Positions 42,601 through 50,307 of a stretch of DNA of 64,000 bases are shown here, piece after piece. The notes below the pieces were generated by a model. That model made no database searches, had not been told where the DNA came from, and saw only the letters and a list, made by a program, of their open reading frames with translations. Position 1 is the stretch's first letter, and every line of letters begins with the position of its first letter. The stretch lies in the NCBI RefSeq assembly GCF_035961655.1, contig NZ_CP108393.1, positions 7,277,501 through 7,341,500 of the forward strand. Reading direction: 5' to 3'. The DNA is from Streptomyces sp. NBC_01317. GTDB lineage: Bacteria > Actinomycetota > Actinomycetes > Streptomycetales > Streptomycetaceae. The translations under genes and the position numbers were made by a program.

Positions 42601-44079
42601 ATGCACAGCAAACGGGACCAAGTACAGGCGCACCTCTTCGTGATGGGCAGGCTCGCCTCGGCCATGCTGCGGGCCGAACCCGACGATCCGGAGAGCCCCC
42701 TGGGCCGGACCAACCGCGGCGCCGCGATCGGCGTGCTCATCGCCGTGCTGGTGTGCGCCGGGGCCTTCGTCTTCGGGCTCATCAAGCCCGGCGGGAACGA
42801 CTCCTGGCGCACCGCGCAGAACCTGATCGTCGACAAGCAGACGGGCGCCCGCTACCTGTACCTGGACGGACGGCTCCGCCCCGTACGGAACTACGCGTCC
42901 GCCCAGCTGATCACCGGCGGCGCCCTCGCCGTCACGACCGTCGGCACCGGCTCCCTCGCCGGCACCCCGCACGGCACACCCGTCGGCATCCCGGACGGCC
43001 CCGAGGCGCTGCCCGGCACCGGCGACCTGGACACCAAGCCGTGGCTGGTGTGTTCCGGCCTCCTCCCGGGCACGTCGGGCGGCGCCACGGCGACCACGAC
43101 GCTCGCCGTCGGCACGGACGAGCCCGGGGACGTACCCGGCGGGCGCCGACTGGCCGACCAGGAGGGCCTGTTGGTCGCCGGGCCCGGCTCCACCACCTAC
43201 CTGCTGTGGCAGGGGAGCAGGCTGCGCCTCGACGGGCGCGGGCACGCGGCGCAGGCTCTCGGGTACGGCAACGTCACGCCCCGCCCGGTCGCCGCCTCCT
43301 TCCTCGACGCCTTCCCCCAGGGACCCGACCTCGCGGCGGCCGAGGTGCCGGACCGGGGCGCGAAGGGACCCGACCTGGCCGGCCGCGCCACGAGGATCGG
43401 GCAGCTCTTCCTCGTCGACGTCCCGGGCTCCGCCGCCCGCTACCACCTGCTCCAGAAGGACGGCCTGGTCCCGCTCACGGCCACCGGGGCGGCGCTCCTC
43501 ATGGGCGACCCGGAGACCCGCGCGAAGGCGTACGAAGGCAACGCCGTACGGGTCGCGACGCTCGGGGCGGACGCGCTGACCGGGAATCTCGCCCCCCGCT
43601 CCGAGGACGCCGTCGTGAACCCGGCGCGGCTGCCGGAGAAGCCGCCGAGGCCGGTCGAGATCGCCGTCGGCTCCGTCGCGTGCGCGGACGTCGACTCCAC
43701 CCCGGGCGGCGTACGGGTGGGTACGTCCGTACTGCCCGAGCACGCGCTGCCGCAGGTCGTGCAGCCGCCGGCCCCGGAGGTCGTGCCCGCCTGCCTGAAG
43801 GTCGACGCGATCGCCGTACGGGCCGGAAAGGGCGCGCTGGTCAGGGTGGTGGGCGCGGGCGGCAGTGCGCTGGGCGACACCACGTACCTGGTGACGGACG
43901 AAGGGGTCAAGTACCGCCTGCTGTCCCAGGAAGGGGTGAAGGCGCTCGGGTACGAGGGCGTCGAGGAGCGGACGATGCCGTCGCCACTGCTGGCCATGCT
44001 GCCGAGCGGACCCGACCTCACTCCGGAGGCGGCTTCTTCCGGAGAAGGGCGCGTGACACTGCGGTGTCCGGAGATGTAG
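42601..44079 (+). CDS. eccB: Type VII secretion protein EccB
   Basis: 492 residues. The short cytoplasmic start, HSKRDQVQAHLFVMGRLASA, is the family signature. A single membrane helix (GAAIGVLIAVLVCAGAFVFG) lies at ~40-60. The large extracytoplasmic part has repeated Gly/Leu-rich units (QTGARYLYLDGRLRPVRNYA; GSTTYLLWQGSRLRLDG; ARYHLLQKDGLVPLT; DTTYLVTDEGVKYRLLSQEG), as in the hexagon-like repeat fold of EccB. Cys residues near 260 and 390 may form the core disulfides. EccB connects the inner-membrane complex to the cell envelope. Confidence 0.95.
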   Translation: MHSKRDQVQAHLFVMGRLASAMLRAEPDDPESPLGRTNRGAAIGVLIAVLVCAGAFVFGLIKPGGNDSWRTAQNLIVDKQTGARYLYLDGRLRPVRNYASAQLITGGALAVTTVGTGSLAGTPHGTPVGIPDGPEALPGTGDLDTKPWLVCSGLLPGTSGGATATTTLAVGTDEPGDVPGGRRLADQEGLLVAGPGSTTYLLWQGSRLRLDGRGHAAQALGYGNVTPRPVAASFLDAFPQGPDLAAAEVPDRGAKGPDLAGRATRIGQLFLVDVPGSAARYHLLQKDGLVPLTATGAALLMGDPETRAKAYEGNAVRVATLGADALTGNLAPRSEDAVVNPARLPEKPPRPVEIAVGSVACADVDSTPGGVRVGTSVLPEHALPQVVQPPAPEVVPACLKVDAIAVRAGKGALVRVVGAGGSALGDTTYLVTDEGVKYRLLSQEGVKALGYEGVEERTMPSPLLAMLPSGPDLTPEAASSGEGRVTLRCPEM

Positions 44080-44310
44080 GGGCTATGGCGGAAAAATCGC
44101 CCCGCGGAGACTGTTCGGACGGGCAAACTTTTGGATTCCCCGCAGTGGCCCCGTGTGAAGTCCGCGTGTCCGGACGCGTCGCTGAAACGGGGTCAATGAC
44201 CGTTATCTCCGGCCGGAATCCGGCCGCCGCTCAGGTGAGCGGCCCGCATTCCGGGCCCCTGCTCAATCGAGCATTCGGGGGCAAGGCCCGCTCCGCCGCG
44301 GCGGGTTGGG

Positions 44311-44346
44311 TGGCAATTGCCAAACAACTTGCCGCCTGCTTAGCAT
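44311..44346 (+). promoter_or_regulatory. esx promoter with palindromic operator
   Basis: TTGCCA (44317-44322), 18-base spacer, TAGCAT (44341-44346); start expected near 44353. The -35 box is the right half of the perfect palindrome TGGCAATTGCCA (44311-44322), so a dimeric regulator bound there would occlude or contact RNA polymerase. Confidence 0.65.
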
Positions 44347-44361
44347 CGGGCCACCCCATGT

Positions 44362-44412
44362 CCCTGTGAAGCGGGGTGTGTTCACAGGGCCACCTTGTCT
44401 GCCCACAGGTGG
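44362..44412 (+). promoter_or_regulatory. Two hairpins in the esx leader
   Basis: CCCTGTGAA (44362-44370) pairs perfectly with TTCACAGGG (44381-44389). CCACCT (44390-44395) pairs with AGGTGG (44407-44412). They lie directly after the predicted transcription start and may protect the message or control it. No known riboswitch class was recognised. Confidence 0.5.
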
Positions 44413-44461
44413 TGCGGGGGTCCACAGGTCGGTGAATTCCGCCGGAAGGAAGTTCTCTCTC

Positions 44462-44842
44462 ATGGCCATGCAGCAGTCCGAAGAGCACGCGACACGCAAC
44501 GGAATCATGGCGCTGGAGACGGCGTTCAGCGGTGTCCAGCGGTGCCAGCAGGACGTCCAGACCACGGCGGGCACCCTCGCCTCCAACTACGGTGGTTCGG
44601 ACGGCGGAAGCTTCAAGCGGTTGCTCGAACAGTGGGACGGGCACGTCGACACGATCCTGCTCAATCTGGACCGGATGGTGGACGAGCTCAACTCCACCCT
44701 CACCGAACACGGCCTGGCGCAGGGCTCTTCGAGCGAGGCGATCGACCAGGAGTACTCCAGGTCCACGGCCGTGTTCGACGAGCTCAACGGGTACAACAGC
44801 GGCCCGAACGGCGTCGCGGGCGGTACCAACCCCAACGCCTGA
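44462..44842 (+). CDS. Esx-like helical-hairpin protein (divergent WXG100 partner)
   Basis: 126 residues from ATG 44462, AAGGAAG upstream. It is all-helical with a turn at NYGGSDGGSFKRLL, where WXG100 proteins carry Trp-x-Gly; here Tyr-Gly-Gly stands instead. A flexible C-terminal tail of ~25 residues (NSGPNGVAGGTNPNA) follows helix two. The gene sits directly before a canonical WXG100 gene, as in the esxBA pair of streptomycetes, and the two products should form a heterodimer exported by the ESX machine. It is longer than the usual 100 residues. Confidence 0.8.
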   Translation: MAMQQSEEHATRNGIMALETAFSGVQRCQQDVQTTAGTLASNYGGSDGGSFKRLLEQWDGHVDTILLNLDRMVDELNSTLTEHGLAQGSSSEAIDQEYSRSTAVFDELNGYNSGPNGVAGGTNPNA

Positions 44843-44921
44843 CCGTCACGGGCCGGCCCACCGGCCGTGATCGCACACCCACCGCACACTCACCGTACAC
44901 GCGGCGAATCGAGGGTTTCTG

Positions 44922-45242
44922 ATGGATTTCACCGACGGTTACATCTACATCGACTACAACCACGCCGAGGGCGCGGCGGACAACATGGTCACGCAGTCCC
45001 AGTCCATCATGAGCGTCCTGGAGAACCTGGAAGCGGAGCTGACCGAGCTGAAGAACAGCTGGATCGGTGACGACCGGGACGTCTACCAGGACGTGCAGGC
45101 GAAGTGGGACGCGGCCGTCACGAACATCCGGACGCTGCTCGCCAATCACTCCACCCTGCTCACGGACATCTCCGGCAGCTACCGGCACACCGAGCAGAAC
45201 CTCTCCCAGCGGTGGTCGGACATCAGGATCGGCGGTCGCTGA
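44922..45242 (+). CDS. WXG100-family protein (EsxA/EsxB-like)
   Basis: 106 residues with GAGGG upstream of ATG 44922. Helix one ends at the canonical turn LKNSWIGDDRDVYQDVQAKW, with Trp-x-Gly in SWIGD. Helix two continues to YRHTEQNLSQRW, where the Tyr-x-x-x-(Asp/Glu) export signal can be read as YRHTE. It starts 79 bases after the preceding Esx-like gene, and the two probably heterodimerise. No Sec signal, as expected for a T7SS substrate. Confidence 0.93.
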   Translation: MDFTDGYIYIDYNHAEGAADNMVTQSQSIMSVLENLEAELTELKNSWIGDDRDVYQDVQAKWDAAVTNIRTLLANHSTLLTDISGSYRHTEQNLSQRWSDIRIGGR

Positions 45243-45293
45243 CCGGTCGTCGGCCGGACGGCACGGTAGGGAAAAGGGGAGGGGAAGGGCGAC

Positions 45294-45737
45294 ATGGCCG
45301 AGGTCACGGTCCTTGACAGCGCGTTCCTGAAGAAGTTCATCAGCGACCACATCGAGCCGTTCGTGGGGACCCTGGAGGGGATCGTCAAGTACAGCCCGAC
45401 GGAGGGCGAGGCGATCTCGTACATCGCCGACGGCAGGTCGACCACCACGCTCAGCACCACGAAGCCGCTCATCATCGGCAACATGGCCGCGGAGAAGGAG
45501 GGCGCCGGGGGCAAGCTCAACGGGGTCATCCAGGCGGAGGCGGTCGAGATCGTCCGCATCATCGAGGAGCAGACCGTGCTCTTCGAGGACTTCGAGGAAG
45601 CGCTGCGGGAAACGATCAAACAGCTGGAGAAGACCCAGGGGGCGACCCTGCAGGGCATCACCCCGGAAGAGTTCATGGACGTGTTCGAAGACGTCGACAG
45701 TGACCTCGGCGGATCCGGCGGCGAAAAGGAGGACTAG
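45294..45737 (+). CDS. T7SS-locus helical protein (147 aa)
   Basis: A very strong purine-rich ribosome site precedes ATG 45294. The protein is mostly helical. An N-terminal helix (LDSAFLKKFISDHIEPFVGT) is followed by a polar loop (DGRSTTTLSTTKPLIIGNM) and a long amphipathic helix (AEAVEIVRIIEEQTVLFEDF), then an acidic Gly-rich tail. It recalls small ESX-associated proteins encoded between Esx and large substrates in streptomycetes. No WXG motif or signal peptide. It could be a partner or chaperone of the next gene product; that is inferred from position. Confidence 0.7.
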   Translation: MAEVTVLDSAFLKKFISDHIEPFVGTLEGIVKYSPTEGEAISYIADGRSTTTLSTTKPLIIGNMAAEKEGAGGKLNGVIQAEAVEIVRIIEEQTVLFEDFEEALRETIKQLEKTQGATLQGITPEEFMDVFEDVDSDLGGSGGEKED

Positions 45738-45817
45738 GGCCTGTCCCAGGGCTCCTTCCCCCACCTCTCGTCCTCAGTTGCCCCTCCACGACCCCCACAA
45801 CCTCCCGGAGCACGGTG

Positions 45818-48800
45818 ATGGCAGAGTCCGAGGCCAGCCCCACGGACAACAACGACGACGACTGGGCCACGGCCGTCAAGAAGCTCACCGGGTACGAGGC
45901 GGGCCCGCGCGCGTCGTTGTTCGAGAAGATGAAGGGCAACGACGAGATCCCGCTGATGCATGTCCGGCTGGATCACGCGGGCAGTTACTACGAATCCGGC
46001 TTCGCCGGCTCGGGTGGCTGGCACACCAAGAACACCGACTACACCATTCCGTTCTACCGGTCCTACCACGACGCGGACAAAACGTCGCCGGGAACGAAGC
46101 TCGACCGGTACCGGGCGTACATCACCATCCTGGCGACCGTCGGCGACGCACCGCCGAGCGGAATGGACGTGATCGGGAGTTTCGAGTACACGAGCAAGGT
46201 GCTGAAGGACGAGGGCGGCTGGAACAAGGACGGCAAGGCCGTTTCCTGGGACACCACCAAACTCGCCCAGTACATCCACGGCACCAGGGCCGCCCTCATG
46301 GAGATCGCGACGCCCCCGTATTCCTCCCACGGGTTCAGCCACAGCGGCGTCGACGTGACGGACTCCCTCTATGTCGACCTCGGATCCTTCTCGGACACGG
46401 CCAGGGCGTTCGACCGGGTGGTCACCTTCTTCAAGAACAGTGCCGCCGCCGTCGGGAAATGGGACAACGAGGACATCGGCGAGGGCAGTAAATCCTGGGA
46501 CGGCACCTCGGCTGCCATTTTCAAGGCGCTCATCCACAAGCTGGCGAGAAATTACGAGGGATACGCCGACCAGATCGCGGGTGAAGAGGGTGCGGAGTCG
46601 ACCACCTACGTCACCATCGAGGGTGATCCGGTGTTCTCCGAGCCCGCGCGTGCCCTCGCGGACGCCCAGTGGACTCTGCACCAACAGGCGATGAATCTGG
46701 TCGCGGCCTGGGACGCGTGGCGGCCCGAGAGCAGTCCGCAGCAGCATCTGTACGACCTGTTGCAGGAAGCCCGGATGGACATCCTCGACAATCAGTTCGG
46801 CAAGATCGACTTCCAGCCGTCCACCAACCGCTACGACTACTCCAGCAATATCGTCGCGGGCGAGGGATTCTCGGGTGTGATCACGATCGACGGCCAGCCC
46901 TACGGCGCGCCGACCGAGATGACGACGTGGAAGAAGATCGGCGAGGAGGCCGTACGCCGCTGGGAACTGTCGGTGAAGAACTGGCTCGGTCCGGCGGGAG
47001 CCGAGGCGGTCCTCGCCATCGGCAACGCGTTCACCGCGGCGGAGAAGGCTTTCGACCCCACCATCACGGACAAGGACAAGAAGTCCCTCTCGGACATCGC
47101 CGCGAAGGAGGAGTCGAAGGCGGAGAAGGCCGCCGCCGAGAAGGAGAAGGAGGACGCCAAGAAGGAGGCGGAGAAGGAAAAGGAGGACGCGAAGAAGGAG
47201 GCCGAAAAGGAGAAGGCGGAAGCCAAGGCCGAGCGGGACGCGGAGAAGGCGGAGGCTGACAGGGAGAAGGAAGAGGCCAAGGCCGAGGCGGAGAAGGAGA
47301 AGGAGGAGGCCAAGAAGGAGCGGGACGCGGAGAAGGCGGAGGCTGACAGGGAGAAGGAAGAGGCCAAGGCCGAGGCGGAGAAGGAGAAGGAGGAGGCCAA
47401 GAAGGAGCGGGACGCCGAGAAGGCGGAGGCTGACAGGGAGAAGGAAGAGGCCAAGGCCGAGGCGGCCAAGGAGAAAGAGGAGGCCAAGGCCGAGCGCGAC
47501 GCGGAGAAGGCCGAGGCCGACAAGGAGAAGGAAGCGGCCAAGGCGGAGCAGGATGCCGCGAAGGCGGAGGCCGACAAGGACAGGGAAGAGGTGAAGGCCC
47601 AGAACGCCGAGGACCGCGCCGAGGCCAAGAAGGCTCAGGAAGAGGCGAAGGCGGAGGCGGCGGCGCAGCAGGCGTTGGCCCTTTCCATGGCGGCGCGGCA
47701 GCGGGCCGACGCGGAGAAGGAGAAGGAGGAGGCCAAGAAGGAGGCAGCCGCGGAGAAGGCCGCCGCGAAGGAGGAGCAGGCAGCGGCTAAGGCCGAGGCC
47801 GAGGCGGAGAAGGAACAGGCGAAGGAGGAAGCCCGGCAGGAGAAGGAAGCGGCGAAGGCCGAGCAGGAGGCGGCGAAGGCCGAGGCGGACAAGGAGAAGG
47901 AGGCGGCCAAGGCGGAACAGGCCGCGGAGAAGGCCGAGGCGGACAAGGAGCGGGAAGAGGTAAAGGCCCAGAACGAGGCGGACCGCGCCGAGGCCAAGCA
48001 GGCCCAGGAAGAAGCGAAGGCCGAGCAGGTCGCGGAGAAGGCCGCAGCCAAGGAGGAGCAGGCAGCGGCGAAGGCCGAGGCCGAGAAGGCCCAGGAAGAG
48101 GCCAAGAAGGAGGCGGAGGCCGAGAAGGCCGCCGCGAAGGAGGAGCAGGCCGCCGCCCGGGGCGAGGCGGAGAACGCCCAGGAGCAGGCCCGGAGCGAGG
48201 CCGTACGGGAGAAGCAGCAGGCCCGGCTGGAGGCCGAGCAGGCCAAGACCGAAGCACAAGCTGACTATGAGCGGGACAAGGCCGACGCGCGCGCCGAGCG
48301 CGAGGCCGTTGAGCAGCAGGCCGACCGCCAGGAGGCGGCGGCGAAGCAGGAGTACGAGCACGAGAAGGCCGAGGCGCAGGAGCAGCGCGACGAGGCCAAG
48401 CAGGAGGCCGACGAGGACCGCGCGGAAGCACGGCGCGAGTACGACCGCGAGATAGCCGGCGGTGGCGACGAGCAGCAGGCCCGCGAGGAGTACGAACGCC
48501 GGCTCGCCGAGATCGACGCCACCGAGCGGGATGCCGTCCAGGACGCCGACGCCGCCGAGGCGGACGCCAAGAAGGAGTACGAGCAGCAGAAGGAGGCGGC
48601 CCAGGACGTCCGGGAGGAGGCCCGCGAGGACGCGCAGCAGGCGCGGCGGGACGCCAGGGCCGAGTACGACCGGCGCATGGGCGACATCCAGGCCGAGCAG
48701 GACCGCATCGGGGCCGGCGACAGGAACATCGACGAGCAGATCCGCCAGCGCATCGCGGATCTCCCGCAGCCCCCCGACTTCTCGTCGGTCGGCGCGGACT

Positions 48801-49264
48801 CGGCGTACTCGTCCGTGTTCAACGACAACCTCTACAACCAGGACGATCTGACGTCCGCGCTGGGGCGCCCCGAGGGGAGCGGCGCCATGGCCGCCGCCGA
48901 CGGCTCCAACGGGGCGGCCGGTTCGCCGGGGATGTCCCCGCCGATGATGCGGGGCGCCGGCGGCGGCGGCGAGTCCGGGTCCTCCGGCGAGCGCACCCGT
49001 AACGTCATCGAGCCCGGCCTCGGCCGCTCCGCCAGAGCGGGCGGCGGTGTGTCGACCGTCGAGGACCAGGAACACCGCGTCGTCCCGCGCGGCACGCAGA
49101 CCAGCAGCCAGACGCCGTTCATGCCGCCGATGGCCGGCGGGCCCGGCGGCGGGGGAGGGCAGCAGACCGAGAGCGGCGACCGCGAGCGCACCACGTGGGT
49201 GGTGGAGGACGAGGACGTCTGGGGCACCGACGAGGGCGGCGCTCCCCAGGCCCTGGGACGATGA
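45818..49264 (+). CDS. Large T7SS-locus protein with a very long charged (E/A/K/R) helix
   Basis: 1,148 residues from ATG 45818, with GGAG seven bases upstream (a GTG three bases earlier is less well spaced). Residues ~1-430 are folded. They include a WXG-like turn, GSKSWDGTSAAIFKALIHKL, at ~225 and several Tyr/Trp-rich helices. From ~430 to ~970 the chain is an almost unbroken run of Glu, Ala, Lys and Arg such as EKAEADREKEEAKAE, likely a single alpha-helix or coiled coil. It includes four near-identical 29-residue units. The last ~170 residues are Gly/Pro-rich and acidic. Fully helical, ~530 residues would extend roughly 80 nm, more than a Gram-positive wall. Probably an exported or surface-spanning T7SS substrate; function unknown. 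Confidence 0.85.
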   Translation: MAESEASPTDNNDDDWATAVKKLTGYEAGPRASLFEKMKGNDEIPLMHVRLDHAGSYYESGFAGSGGWHTKNTDYTIPFYRSYHDADKTSPGTKLDRYRAYITILATVGDAPPSGMDVIGSFEYTSKVLKDEGGWNKDGKAVSWDTTKLAQYIHGTRAALMEIATPPYSSHGFSHSGVDVTDSLYVDLGSFSDTARAFDRVVTFFKNSAAAVGKWDNEDIGEGSKSWDGTSAAIFKALIHKLARNYEGYADQIAGEEGAESTTYVTIEGDPVFSEPARALADAQWTLHQQAMNLVAAWDAWRPESSPQQHLYDLLQEARMDILDNQFGKIDFQPSTNRYDYSSNIVAGEGFSGVITIDGQPYGAPTEMTTWKKIGEEAVRRWELSVKNWLGPAGAEAVLAIGNAFTAAEKAFDPTITDKDKKSLSDIAAKEESKAEKAAAEKEKEDAKKEAEKEKEDAKKEAEKEKAEAKAERDAEKAEADREKEEAKAEAEKEKEEAKKERDAEKAEADREKEEAKAEAEKEKEEAKKERDAEKAEADREKEEAKAEAAKEKEEAKAERDAEKAEADKEKEAAKAEQDAAKAEADKDREEVKAQNAEDRAEAKKAQEEAKAEAAAQQALALSMAARQRADAEKEKEEAKKEAAAEKAAAKEEQAAAKAEAEAEKEQAKEEARQEKEAAKAEQEAAKAEADKEKEAAKAEQAAEKAEADKEREEVKAQNEADRAEAKQAQEEAKAEQVAEKAAAKEEQAAAKAEAEKAQEEAKKEAEAEKAAAKEEQAAARGEAENAQEQARSEAVREKQQARLEAEQAKTEAQADYERDKADARAEREAVEQQADRQEAAAKQEYEHEKAEAQEQRDEAKQEADEDRAEARREYDREIAGGGDEQQAREEYERRLAEIDATERDAVQDADAAEADAKKEYEQQKEAAQDVREEAREDAQQARRDARAEYDRRMGDIQAEQDRIGAGDRNIDEQIRQRIADLPQPPDFSSVGADSAYSSVFNDNLYNQDDLTSALGRPEGSGAMAAADGSNGAAGSPGMSPPMMRGAGGGGESGSSGERTRNVIEPGLGRSARAGGGVSTVEDQEHRVVPRGTQTSSQTPFMPPMAGGPGGGGGQQTESGDRERTTWVVEDEDVWGTDEGGAPQALGR
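47231..47578 (+). repeat. Four 87-bp tandem repeats
   Basis: Units start at 47231, 47318, 47405 and 47492, exactly 87 bases apart, and encode ERDAEKAEADREKEEAKAE plus ten residues. The first three units are almost identical in DNA; the fourth diverges. They are in frame and lie in the charged helix. Confidence 0.9.
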
Positions 49265-49307
49265 CCGCGCGCCGCACGCAGGAGAGTTACCCAGTGAGGA
49301 GACCGGG

Positions 49308-49811
49308 TTGAGTCAGTCGATGGATGACCGGGTGGCCCAGGCGATCGCCCACCTGAAGGCGACGGAAGAGGCGGCGGCGAAGGCGCGGGGCGAGCTGGAC
49401 GCGGCGTCGGCGACCGCGCGTTCCGCCGACAGGTCGGTGCGGGTGGCCGTCGGGTCGAAGGGGGAACTGACCAGTGTGGAGTTCCTCGACGGCAAGTACC
49501 GCACCATGGCCGCCTCACAGCTCTCCGCCTCGGTGCTGGAGGCCGCGAACACGGCACGCGCCGAGATGGCGCGCCGGGTCGTCGACCTGCTGGACCCCCT
49601 CACCCGGATGACCGCGCGGGGCATCGCACCGGAACGGGCCGGCGTCGACTGGGGCTCGCTCTTCGGGTCGCTGCTCGAAGAGACCTCCGTCGACCAGGGG
49701 CCGACGGCGATGAGCCGGCTGCGTGACGAGATCCATGAGGACGAACCGGAGCCGGCCGGCCCGCCGCCCGGCGGTCGTGGCGCGGGGACCGAGCGACCGG
49801 GAGGCGCGTAG
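49308..49811 (+). CDS. YbaB/EbfC-like protein
   Basis: 167 residues from TTG 49308, with GAGGAG six bases upstream. The N-terminal helix (SMDDRVAQAIAHLKATEEAA) and the strand block VRVAVGSKGELTSVEFLDG match the YbaB/EbfC nucleoid-associated fold; helix two follows (ASQLSASVLEAANTARAEMA). The ~60-residue C-terminal extension is Pro/Glu-rich. YbaB-like genes recur in actinobacterial T7SS loci (EspJ-like position), where they may act as secretion partners instead of DNA-binding proteins. Confidence 0.82.
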   Translation: MSQSMDDRVAQAIAHLKATEEAAAKARGELDAASATARSADRSVRVAVGSKGELTSVEFLDGKYRTMAASQLSASVLEAANTARAEMARRVVDLLDPLTRMTARGIAPERAGVDWGSLFGSLLEETSVDQGPTAMSRLRDEIHEDEPEPAGPPPGGRGAGTERPGGA

Positions 49812-49813
49812 CG

Positions 49814-50161
49814 ATGTCGGGTACGTATTCGGGCGACTACGAGGGAATCCGGGGCCTTTCGCGGCACATCGCGGACGCCTCCAGGACGGGCGAGGAGATC
49901 GGGCCGAGGTTCGACGCCGACAGCAGCGCGTACGAGAACTGCTGGGGCGAGGAGGGTGGCGACGACGAATTCGCCAACCAGGTCGGTCCGCAGGCCCGGA
50001 AGGAGCGGGAGATGGTCCTCGAAACGCTCCTCAGCATCACGAGCGGCTACCGGGCCCTGGTGGACGCGGTCGACGCGGAGGCGGAGAACGTACGCAGGCC
50101 GCAGACGCTCGCGATGGACGACATCCAGACGTACGGCGCGGAGAGCGAGACCAGGCGGTAG
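49814..50161 (+). CDS. WXG100-like small helical protein
   Basis: 115 residues, ATG two bases after the preceding stop, with GGGAGG upstream. Two helices flank a turn at ENCWGEEGGDDEFANQVGP, with Trp-Gly in the WXG position. Helix two continues as RKEREMVLETLLSITSGYRA. It resembles the WXG100-like proteins placed directly before large T7SS toxins, and so may be the co-secreted partner of the giant protein that follows. Confidence 0.8.
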   Translation: MSGTYSGDYEGIRGLSRHIADASRTGEEIGPRFDADSSAYENCWGEEGGDDEFANQVGPQARKEREMVLETLLSITSGYRALVDAVDAEAENVRRPQTLAMDDIQTYGAESETRR

Positions 50162-50239
50162 CGGCGGACGGGGCGTAGCCCGACCCCGAACCCCTTTCCT
50201 GGCACGGGACGTGGGACGTTCTCCCTTTCCTTCTTCTGT

Positions 50240-50285
50240 TTGTCATCTGGTGGTCACCCCGCCCCGCCCCGCGCTTGTCATCTGG
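50240..50285. repeat. Direct repeat upstream of the giant gene
   Basis: TTGTCATCTGG occurs at 50240-50250 and 50275-50285, 35 bases apart, in the 146-base gap before the giant gene. It may be a regulator site; no clear -10 was found nearby. Confidence 0.4.
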
Positions 50286-50307
50286 CCGGGGTGGACTGGC
50301 CGCAGCG

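Larger units (their letters stand above)
44080..44461 (+). other. Gene-free stretch: esx promoter and structured leader
   Basis: No coding sequence is supported. A compact GC stem (CGGCCG 44210-44215 with 44221-44226) may end the eccB message. The esx promoter with an overlapping palindrome and two hairpins in the leader follow and are listed separately. CACAGG recurs at 44383, 44404 and 44423 (spacing 21 and 19). Confidence 0.5.

Noticed and set aside
47231..47578. Regular 87-bp repeats as a possible CRISPR array
   Set aside because: The repeats are contiguous, without unique spacers, and lie in frame within a coding sequence.
45734..49075. A Leu-rich 1,113-codon minus-strand frame
   Set aside because: The poly-Leu character is the mirror of Glu/Lys/Ala codons of the charged helix; there is no start signal or membrane-protein logic.
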